Origin: an uncultured Clostridia bacterium
GTDB lineage: Bacteria; Bacillota; Clostridia; Oscillospirales; Acutalibacteraceae
Assembly (NCBI GenBank): GCA_937916195.1
Contig: CALFTO010000026.1
Span: forward strand, 1-6,486
DNA: 6,486 bases
Reading direction: 5' to 3'
The translations under genes were made by a program, and so were the position numbers. This document shows positions 1 to 5,536 of this stretch, one piece after another (positions within the stretch are counted from its first letter, which is position 1; every line of letters begins with the position of its first letter). The notes under the pieces were generated by a model that did no database searches, was not told the DNA's origin, and worked only from the letters and a program-made list of their open reading frames with translations.

Positions 1-366
1 AATGCAAAGCGTGCTCTTTCAATTGTTGAGCTTATCGCAAAAGACCCCGAAATCGGCGCAATCTACAACGGTGTTGTAACTCGTCTTATGAGCTTCGGTG
101 CATTTGTTGAAATTGCTCCCGGTAAAGAGGGACTTGTTCACATCAGCCGTCTTGATGTTAAGCGCACAGAAAAGGTTGAAGACGTTGTTAATGTTGGTGA
201 CACAGTGCTTGTAAAGGTACTTGAAATTGACGACCAGGGCAGACTTAACCTTTCTCGCCGTGATGCTCTTATCGAGGTTAAGGGACTTACTCCCGAAAAC
301 GATATCGAAGAAGCACCCCGTCGCGACAATAAAAAGCGTTTCGGTGGCAGACGCAACCGCGAATAA
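1..366 (+). CDS. pnp: Polynucleotide phosphorylase, C-terminal part (5' end outside window)
   Basis: The frame is open from base 1 and ends at TAA 364-366, giving 121 residues of a protein that is normally about 700 long. PNPase is a phosphorolytic 3'-to-5' exoribonuclease of RNA turnover; the catalytic RNase PH domains lie upstream of the window. Visible here are the end of the KH domain (about residues 1-17, with AKRALSIVELIAKDPEIG) and then an S1 RNA-binding domain (about 19-90). The S1 domain shows GAIYNGVVTRLMSFGAFVEI, GKEGLVHISRL and a strand ending GRLNLSRRDAL. A short Arg/Lys-rich tail follows (RRDNKKRFGGRRNRE), typical of PNPase ends. An ATG at 88 lies inside the S1 domain and is an internal Met, not a start. 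The gene is followed directly by a hairpin terminator, so it is the last gene of its transcript. A general S1-domain protein is the alternative, but the KH-to-S1 junction is characteristic of PNPase. Confidence 0.93.
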   Translation, partial: NAKRALSIVELIAKDPEIGAIYNGVVTRLMSFGAFVEIAPGKEGLVHISRLDVKRTEKVEDVVNVGDTVLVKVLEIDDQGRLNLSRRDALIEVKGLTPENDIEEAPRRDNKKRFGGRRNRE

Positions 367-377
367 TTAAATAAACC

Positions 378-414
378 AAAAAATAACCGCTCATCTTAAT
401 TGATGGGCGGTTTT
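378..414. terminator. Bidirectional intrinsic terminator between convergent pnp and the amidase gene
   Basis: ACCGCTCATC (386-395) pairs with GATGGGCGGT (402-411) across a 6-base loop, with one G-T wobble on the plus strand. On the plus strand the stem runs into TTTT (411-414) and serves pnp. On the minus strand the A-run at 378-383 reads as TTTTTT after the stem, so the same hairpin can end the amidase transcript, whose stop codon is 17 bases from the stem. Confidence 0.85.
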
Positions 415-427
415 ATTATGTAACTAT

Positions 428-2170
428 TTATTTTCTCTTCTTCTTAATTATCAAATGCACGCCAACACCGACACCGAGGGCGAGCACGGCTATTGCAACG
501 GGCACTACGATTTTAACAACATTATTTGGCTTGTCCACATTGTTTTCAATTGGTGTTGTAGTGGTTTCGGTTGGTGCTGTTGTAGTTGTAGTGGTAGTCG
601 TAGTAGTTGTTGTTGTGCTCTCGGTTGTTGTTTCGGTTGATGAGGGCTCGGTAACTGTACCACCAACATTTTGAATTTCTTGCTTCTCAAAGAAATTAAG
701 AGTTAAATCCGCAGTAAGACTGCCGTTGAGGTGGGGAACAGATTTTGGTGTTACGCGGTGGTTATAGTTTTGAGTGTAAGAATAAGCCAAATTTAAAAGC
801 AATTGCTCGCTGTTTTTAAGTGAAGTGATTTCCATACCAATTCCCGCACCAGAGGAGTGCTGACCGATGAGCACCGATATTTCGGGTATGCTTGCCGAGG
901 GGGATAATGTACGGCAGTTGTTAATAAAAACTTGACTCCACGCATTCCAATATTTCCCGTTTTCGTCCTTACCCGATTTCAGCGGAGTTGAGGAATATGT
1001 GGGAAAAATCACCGCATCAACATCATAATCCTTTAAAACTTGCTTAAATTCATCATACAGTGCTTTTTTGAGTGAAGTTTTAGAAGAATTAAAGGTTTTG
1101 TCAGATAAATTAAAAAGCTGTGGCATTGAGATAGTCTCAACCTCTGCACCGCAGGCGGTAAGCTCTTTTACTGCGTTTTCAAAGGCTGTGAGAACTTCTT
1201 TGTCATAATTTGATTTCTTTGCGCGGTCGTTAAGCTCGTTCCAAGTTTGTGACCGCAGGGTTGTTTTATCATATTCATTTAAGTTTGTGATTGGGTATGT
1301 AAGCTCTGAGAGTATGCCGATTTTAGCGCCTTTAAGAGCATTTTTATCAAGATTTTTTGTATAGTTGTATTCGCCTTGCGTGAGCACGTCCATCATAATA
1401 GCTTGGTCGTAAACTGTTCGGGTGATTGCGCCCGCAACGTCGCGACTACCGTTAAGCATTGTAATGCCTTTTGTCGAAATAAGCCCAAAGGTTGAGCGCA
1501 AAGAAACACAACCGTTGAGAATTGCGGGTACACGAAGTGATGAGTTGGTGTCTGTGCCAAGTCCTGCTGCGGCAAAATTAAGGCTGACTGCAACCGCTGT
1601 GCCGCCCGAAGAACCGCCTGCCGCTAATAAGGCGTTATAGGCATTTTGCGTTTCGCCTGCAATTTGACTTGTACTTACTCTCGCGTCCTGTGCGTCGGTA
1701 CTCATATTGGTTTTTGCAATTATAACCGCACCTTCGCGAAGAAGATAATTTACAACAGATGCGTTACTGTCGGCAATTGTCAGTTCGTCGGTTTTATGTC
1801 CGTTGGTGGTGTAATATCCCTCTAAATCCATATTGTCTTTAATAACTACGGGCACGCCGAAAAGAAGACCTTTATCTTTTCCTTTTGCAAGAGCCTCATC
1901 ACGCTCTTTTGCTACTTGGAGTGCATCGGAGCAGATTGAAATAAAGCAGTTGAAATTGCTGTCGTATTTCTGAATTCGGTAAAGGTAATATCGGGTTAAT
2001 TCTTCGCAAGTGACCTTTTTTGAACTGATAGCCTCGCGGATTTCTGTAATATCTGCATCATATAAAGAGGCTAAAAGCTGGTCCTTGCTTGTTGTGTTTT
2101 CGGCAGATACAAAAATTATCGAAGAAAAGCACATAAGCATTGCAAGTGCAAAAGACAGGACTTTTTTCAT
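428..2170 (-). CDS. Exported, membrane-anchored amidase-signature family hydrolase
   Basis: This is a 580-residue protein. Residues 1-23 form a signal peptide (MKK, hydrophobic core, VSA before Glu24). The amidase-signature core spans about 35-480. Its Ser-cisSer-Lys triad can be placed: Lys111 in FGVPVVIKDN, Ser187 in AAGGSSGG, and Ser211 in GTDTNSSLRVPA. The 24-residue Ser-Ser spacing equals that of fatty acid amide hydrolase. The nucleophile loop reads DTNSS where most members have DTGGS. The stretch between the signature and the C-terminal part looks short for the family. A Thr-rich linker (about 505-540, including 13 Thr in a row) leads to a transmembrane helix (about 552-575) and a KKKRK tail, so the catalytic domain should sit outside the cell, tethered to the membrane. 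No LPXTG motif is present. GGGGTGA lies 5-6 bases before this ATG and supports the start. The family hydrolyses amide bonds; the substrate is unknown. It is not GatA: it is exported and has no gatC/gatB beside it. Confidence 0.9.
   Translation of the reverse strand: MKKVLSFALAMLMCFSSIIFVSAENTTSKDQLLASLYDADITEIREAISSKKVTCEELTRYYLYRIQKYDSNFNCFISICSDALQVAKERDEALAKGKDKGLLFGVPVVIKDNMDLEGYYTTNGHKTDELTIADSNASVVNYLLREGAVIIAKTNMSTDAQDARVSTSQIAGETQNAYNALLAAGGSSGGTAVAVSLNFAAAGLGTDTNSSLRVPAILNGCVSLRSTFGLISTKGITMLNGSRDVAGAITRTVYDQAIMMDVLTQGEYNYTKNLDKNALKGAKIGILSELTYPITNLNEYDKTTLRSQTWNELNDRAKKSNYDKEVLTAFENAVKELTACGAEVETISMPQLFNLSDKTFNSSKTSLKKALYDEFKQVLKDYDVDAVIFPTYSSTPLKSGKDENGKYWNAWSQVFINNCRTLSPSASIPEISVLIGQHSSGAGIGMEITSLKNSEQLLLNLAYSYTQNYNHRVTPKSVPHLNGSLTADLTLNFFEKQEIQNVGGTVTEPSSTETTTESTTTTTTTTTTTTTAPTETTTTPIENNVDKPNNVVKIVVPVAIAVLALGVGVGVHLIIKKKRK
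551..658 (-). repeat. Threonine-rich low-complexity linker tract inside the amidase gene
   Basis: These bases encode residues 505-540 of the amidase. They are mostly Thr with a few Glu, Ser and Pro, including 13 consecutive Thr (578-616). The 13 codons mix ACA, ACT, ACC and ACG, so this is low complexity at the protein level and not a pure trinucleotide array. Such linkers usually form an extended, possibly O-glycosylated stalk between an extracellular domain and its anchor. The opposite strand of this tract gives a misleading Cys-rich frame. Confidence 0.85.
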
Positions 2171-2204
2171 AATTTCACCCCGAATTTTGTAGATTTATGT
2201 CATT

Positions 2205-2233
2205 ATTATAGTATGTTTCATATAAAATTGCAA
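2205..2233 (-). promoter_or_regulatory. Sigma-A-type promoter of the amidase gene
   Basis: Read on the minus strand, TTGCAA (2233-2228) is followed by exactly 17 bases and then TATAAT (2210-2205). This is a perfect -10 and a 4-of-6 match to the -35 consensus. The start codon is 35 bases past the -10, with GGGGTGA just before it. The -35 begins two bases beyond the T-run of the galU terminator. Confidence 0.8.
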
Positions 2234-2234
2234 T

Positions 2235-2262
2235 AAAAAAGGGCAGACACAAAGGTCTGCCC
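2235..2262 (-). terminator. Intrinsic terminator of the ahcY-galU operon
   Basis: On the minus strand a perfect 8-bp stem, GGGCAGAC with GTCTGCCC (2262-2255 and 2248-2241), closes a 6-base loop and is followed at once by six T (2240-2235). It lies 18 bases after the galU stop codon. Confidence 0.88.
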
Positions 2263-2279
2263 TCAATTTATGTTTATTC

Positions 2280-3155
2280 TTATAATGTTTTTGCGAGTTC
2301 TTTTATGTATGTCTTGAAATCTTCGCTGATTTCGGGGTGCTTGAGTGCAACTTCGCAGTTTGCCTTCATAATACCCATTTTGTTGCCCATATCGTAACGA
2401 GTTCCCTCGTAATCAAGAGCAATAACACCCTTTGTCTGTGCAAGAGTTTTCATAGCGTCTGTAAGCTGTAATTCTCCGCTTGCGCCCTTAGGTGTGTTTT
2501 CAAGAATGTCAAAAATTTCAGCAGGCATTACAACTCTGCCGAGAATTGAATAGTTTGACAAAATCTCTTCGGGCTTGGGCTTTTCAATCATATCTGTGCA
2601 GTTAAAGGCTCTGTCTTCAAGGGGTTCAACTGCAAGTGAGCAGTATTTAGGAACATCTTCTGTAGGAACCTCTTTAACACCAACAACACCCTTGCCGTAT
2701 TTTTCGTAAGCGTCAATAAGCTGTTTTGTAACGGGCTCACCATCTGAAATAAAAACATCATCACCGTAAAGAATTGCAAAAGGCTCGTTACCTACAAAAT
2801 TCTTTGCGCAAAGCACTGCGTGACCTAATCCGCCGGTCTCTTTCTGACGGAGGAAATATGTGTTGCAAAGCTGTGAGCACTCAAGAACTGAGTCATAAAG
2901 CTCTTTCTTATCGGGATTTTTGCTCAATTTGTCCTCAAGCTCATAAGCGTGGTCAAAGTGGTCTTCAATAACACCTTTACCGCGGTTTGTGATAATGAGA
3001 ACATCGGTAATTCCCGATTTTGCCGCCTCTTCAACAAGATACTGAATAGCAGGCTTATCAACAATGTTGAGCATTTCCTTGGGAACTGCCTTTGATGCCG
3101 GCAAAACTCTTGTACCGAGCCCTGCTGCGGGGATAATTGCCTTTGTGATTTTCAT
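2280..3155 (-). CDS. galU: UTP-glucose-1-phosphate uridylyltransferase
   Basis: The 291-residue product makes UDP-glucose and pyrophosphate from UTP and glucose-1-phosphate in the cytoplasm. UDP-glucose supplies cell-wall and capsule polysaccharide, glycolipid and galactose pathways. The length is normal for bacterial GalU. The N-terminal nucleotide-binding signature is complete (residues 8-28: IPAAGLGTR followed by LPASKAVPKEM, with Arg16 and Lys26). Other hallmarks are YGDD (130-133, metal/sugar-nucleotide site), IEKPKPEE (190-197), GASGELQLTDAM (224-235) and YDMGNKMG (254-261, where many homologues have a DCGNK-like motif). The ATG is preceded by AGGAGA about 8 bases upstream. It is the last gene of the ahcY operon, 20 bp after the zinc-finger gene, and is followed by a clear terminator. 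Other sugar-1-phosphate nucleotidylyltransferases such as RmlA are shorter on the KEM side and lack this exact motif set. Confidence 0.95.
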   Translation of the reverse strand: MKITKAIIPAAGLGTRVLPASKAVPKEMLNIVDKPAIQYLVEEAAKSGITDVLIITNRGKGVIEDHFDHAYELEDKLSKNPDKKELYDSVLECSQLCNTYFLRQKETGGLGHAVLCAKNFVGNEPFAILYGDDVFISDGEPVTKQLIDAYEKYGKGVVGVKEVPTEDVPKYCSLAVEPLEDRAFNCTDMIEKPKPEEILSNYSILGRVVMPAEIFDILENTPKGASGELQLTDAMKTLAQTKGVIALDYEGTRYDMGNKMGIMKANCEVALKHPEISEDFKTYIKELAKTL

Positions 3156-3175
3156 AAAACCAATCTCCTAATTTT

Positions 3176-4126
3176 TTATATATTTAACGCTGTGAAAAGC
3201 ATATTTATAGCCATAACTATTACGTTGTTGGCAAGAACTGCAAGAAAAGCGTGCCCCATTGACATTCCGCCCTGCTTGTAAAAGTTGAGCTTACGAATTT
3301 CGGGCTCTGCAAATTCTGTCTTAATCTGTTTTATTTTTGAAACTGTGTGATTATAATACCACTTATTTGCTTTAAAACCAATAAAAAGCTGAATTGCAAG
3401 GGACAAAACACCCTCAGCCGCGGTAATTACAACACCTGTGGGGTTACTCATATAGATTTCTTTTTGCTCGGCAACGGCAGATTTCATTTCTTCTTCGGTA
3501 AGAGAACTGACATCGCTGTATTTTTCATACCATTCGTTAGAGTCAGCAACAAATTTTTGAACTGACGGCGGAAGAGAAAAGGCAACAGACATTGCAAGCA
3601 TAATTGCAAGAAAAATAACGCCTAATTTATAGAGCTTTCTGTAAAAGAACCAATAGGGTGCAAAGAAAAATGCCGCCCAGTTAAAAGTTTTTTTGCCTGA
3701 CTTTTGATAGAAAAAGTTTTGCAGATATTTAAATGCGTTCATCTGCACAAATTCAGCGGCTTCTTCTGTGGCAACGCCCTCGCAAAGCTCTTTCGGATAT
3801 GCGTCAAAGGGGTTTTGCTGATTAGCCCAGAAAACTGTTGAGGCTGCGTCACGTGAATTGCGAGCTTCGCCTTGCTCGTTATAAGGTGCAAATGGCGGAA
3901 CAGGATTTTCTGCGTTTTCGGTTGCGGGTGGGTGAGTTGAAGAAGGCTCCCAACGGTAACCGTCACTGTGCTTTTCGTTGTGTGCACATTCGCCGTTTTT
4001 CTTGTAGCATTCACGGTGGTGTGGTGTTCCGCAAAGAGGACAAACAACAATATCGTCCTCGGGCTTGAATTTTTCGTTACATACGGGGCACAAATCTTCC
4101 GTGTATCTGAAATCGGTATTATTCAT
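3176..4126 (-). CDS. RING-like zinc-finger protein with DUF2628-type membrane domain
   Basis: The 316-residue product has no known function. Residues 11-53 form a Cys/His-rich finger: CPVC (13-16), VCPLCG (28-33), HHREC (36-40), Cys47 and His49/His53. This is the pattern of the prokaryotic RING finger family 1 and could bind two zinc ions. A Pro/Asn-rich low-complexity linker follows (about 58-115). Residues 122-170 then match the style of DUF2628 membrane proteins (EFVQMNAFKYL, then FNWAAFFFAPYWFFYRKLYK). Three hydrophobic segments follow (about 168-188, 230-251, 291-313), so the finger probably faces the cytoplasm on a small membrane anchor. The ATG starts 2 bp after the ahcY stop with only a weak GGA upstream, implying translational coupling. 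galU begins 20 bp later. Family assignment is from memory of motifs; a sensor, scaffold or protein-quality role is speculation. Confidence 0.85.
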   Translation of the reverse strand: MNNTDFRYTEDLCPVCNEKFKPEDDIVVCPLCGTPHHRECYKKNGECAHNEKHSDGYRWEPSSTHPPATENAENPVPPFAPYNEQGEARNSRDAASTVFWANQQNPFDAYPKELCEGVATEEAAEFVQMNAFKYLQNFFYQKSGKKTFNWAAFFFAPYWFFYRKLYKLGVIFLAIMLAMSVAFSLPPSVQKFVADSNEWYEKYSDVSSLTEEEMKSAVAEQKEIYMSNPTGVVITAAEGVLSLAIQLFIGFKANKWYYNHTVSKIKQIKTEFAEPEIRKLNFYKQGGMSMGHAFLAVLANNVIVMAINMLFTALNI

Positions 4127-4128
4127 AA

Positions 4129-5373
4129 TTAAACATTCCAGCTGTTGATATACTTTTCTTGCTCGGGAGTAAGGGTGTCAATCTGCGTTCCCCAGCTGTT
4201 AAGCTTTCTCAAGGCTACCTTTCTGTCAATTTCCTCAGGAACATCAATTACAGAAGGCTCAAGGCTCTTGCTGTTTTTAACGATATATTCCGCACAGAGA
4301 GCCTGAATAGAAAAGCTCATATCCATAATCTCTGCAGGGTGGCCGTCGCCTGCCGCAAGGTTTACAAGTCTGCCCTCGGCAATAACGCTGATTGTTCTGC
4401 CGTCAGCGAGTGTGTATCCCATAATATTCTTTCTTTGAGGTTCAATTTTAACCGCCAATTCCTCAAGCTCTGGAAGATTAATTTCCACATTAAAATGACC
4501 TGCGTTGCAAAGAATTGCACCGTCTTTCATATTGACAAAGGCTTTTTTAGTGATAACGTCCTTACAGCCTGTAACTGTTACAAAGAAATCACCGTGTTTT
4601 GCGGCTTCTGTCATTTCCATTACATCAAAGCCGTCCATACGAGCCTCCATAGCTTTAATGGGGTCGATTTCTGTAACGATTACCTGTGCATTAAGTCCTT
4701 TTGCACGCATTGCAACGCCCTTACCGCACCAGCCGTAGCCCGCAACAACTACGGTTTTGCCTGCAACGATAAGGTTTGTCGTTCTGTTGATACCGTCCCA
4801 CACAGACTGACCTGTGCCGTAACGGTTGTCAAAAAGATATTTACATTTCGCATTGTTAACGGCAATCATAGGGAACTTGAGTTCGCCGTCTCTTGCCATT
4901 GAAACAAGGCGGATAATTCCTGTTGTTGTTTCTTCACAACCGCCCAACACGTTGGGAAGAAGCTGTGGGTATTCGTTGTGAATAAGATTTACAAGGTCAC
5001 CGCCGTCATCAATGATGATGTCGGGACCAACCTTTATAACTTCGCGAAGATGAGACATATATTCTTCGCTTGTTGCATCATACCAAGCAAACACGTTAAG
5101 ACCGTTGTGAGCTAAAGCTGCCGCAACATCGTCCTGTGTTGAGAGGGGGTTTGAGCCTGTAACATACATTTCTGCTCCGCCCGCCGCCAAAACTGTGCAA
5201 AGATATGCAGTTTTAGCTTCAAGGTGAATTGAAAGTGCAACCTTTAAATTTTTAAAAGGCTTGCTTTCAGAAAAATCCTTTTCAATGCTTCTGAGCACGG
5301 GCATATGTGCTTTTACCCAGTTGATTTTTTGTTGACCTGAATGGTAAAGTGAAATGTCGCGAACAAGACTCAT
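4129..5373 (-). CDS. ahcY: S-adenosylhomocysteine hydrolase, short form
   Basis: The 414-residue NAD-dependent cytoplasmic enzyme splits S-adenosylhomocysteine into homocysteine and adenosine, relieving product inhibition of methyltransferases. Family residues are in place: His50 (SIHLEAKT), GSNPLSTQDD (73-82), DDGGD (122-126), EETTTG (147-152), Lys178 and FDN (181-183), the NAD loop GYGWCGKG (212-219), NAGHF with His293, and GRLVNLAAGDGHP (335-346). It lacks the usual insertion of the longer forms and the C-terminal tail with Lys and Tyr that reaches the neighbouring subunit's NAD in animal enzymes; it stops at YINSWNV. This resembles the archaeal/Thermotoga-type branch, some members of which prefer S-inosylhomocysteine. 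GGAGA lies about 8 bases before the ATG. It is the first gene of the operon, read from a promoter close upstream. The annotation as AhcY family is firm; the exact substrate is not. Confidence 0.94.
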   Translation of the reverse strand: MSLVRDISLYHSGQQKINWVKAHMPVLRSIEKDFSESKPFKNLKVALSIHLEAKTAYLCTVLAAGGAEMYVTGSNPLSTQDDVAAALAHNGLNVFAWYDATSEEYMSHLREVIKVGPDIIIDDGGDLVNLIHNEYPQLLPNVLGGCEETTTGIIRLVSMARDGELKFPMIAVNNAKCKYLFDNRYGTGQSVWDGINRTTNLIVAGKTVVVAGYGWCGKGVAMRAKGLNAQVIVTEIDPIKAMEARMDGFDVMEMTEAAKHGDFFVTVTGCKDVITKKAFVNMKDGAILCNAGHFNVEINLPELEELAVKIEPQRKNIMGYTLADGRTISVIAEGRLVNLAAGDGHPAEIMDMSFSIQALCAEYIVKNSKSLEPSVIDVPEEIDRKVALRKLNSWGTQIDTLTPEQEKYINSWNV

Positions 5374-5407
5374 ATTATTATCTCCGTTACTTTTTTTATT
5401 ACATTAT

Positions 5408-5436
5408 ATAATATCACAACAACGGTTAAAAATCAA
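5408..5436 (-). promoter_or_regulatory. Probable promoter of the ahcY operon
   Basis: On the minus strand TTGATT (5436-5431), 17 bases, then TATTAT (5413-5408). A second possible -10, TATAAT, lies at 5408-5403 but has only a poor -35 (TTTTAA) at the right distance. Either choice leaves a leader of roughly 25-30 bases, too short for a riboswitch. Confidence 0.6.
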
Positions 5437-5461
5437 TAGACACAGAATTGCTTTGAAATAA

Positions 5462-5490
5462 TTGACAATCCATTGATTTTATGTAATAAT
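5462..5490 (+). promoter_or_regulatory. Probable promoter of the lipoprotein gene
   Basis: A perfect -35 TTGACA (5462-5467) is followed 16-17 bases later by TAATAA/AATAAT (5484-5490), preceded by TG (5482-5483). Two further TATAAT boxes (5500-5505, 5509-5514) lack a well-spaced -35. It is divergent from the ahcY promoter. Confidence 0.65.
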
Positions 5491-5524
5491 AAAATAGAAT
5501 ATAATAGATATAATTCTGTATTAT

Positions 5525-5530
5525 GGAGGG
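5525..5530 (+). promoter_or_regulatory. Strong ribosome binding site fixing the lipoprotein start
   Basis: GGAGGG sits 6 bases before ATG 5537. It selects this start and confirms that the frame open to the window end is a real gene. Confidence 0.85.
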
Positions 5531-5536
5531 TTTATT

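Noticed and set aside
428..560. Sortase cell-wall anchoring of the amidase
   Set aside because: No LPXTG-like motif precedes the C-terminal hydrophobic helix; the region reads PIENNVDKPNN, so a plain transmembrane anchor is more likely.
455..640. Plus-strand small Cys-rich frame resembling a Cys-rich peptide
   Set aside because: The Cys codons are the complement of the Thr-codon tract in the amidase gene; the frame is an antisense artefact.
2126..2170. Lipoprotein signal in the amidase (Cys14)
   Set aside because: Residues before Cys14 are Met-Leu-Met, which is not a lipobox; a type I cleavage site after VSA (residue 23) and a C-terminal anchor explain the protein better.
428..2170. GatA subunit of Asp/Glu-tRNA amidotransferase
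   Set aside because: The protein has a signal peptide, Thr-rich stalk and membrane anchor, a non-GatA nucleophile loop, and no gatB or gatC beside it.
4159..4902. 247-codon plus-strand frame opposite ahcY
   Set aside because: It lies wholly antisense to a well-supported ahcY, its Cys/His/Asn/Phe-rich translation resembles no protein, and it has no convincing ribosome binding site.
5374..5460. SAH or SAM riboswitch in front of ahcY
   Set aside because: The predicted leader is only about 25-30 bases and shows no conserved riboswitch helices.
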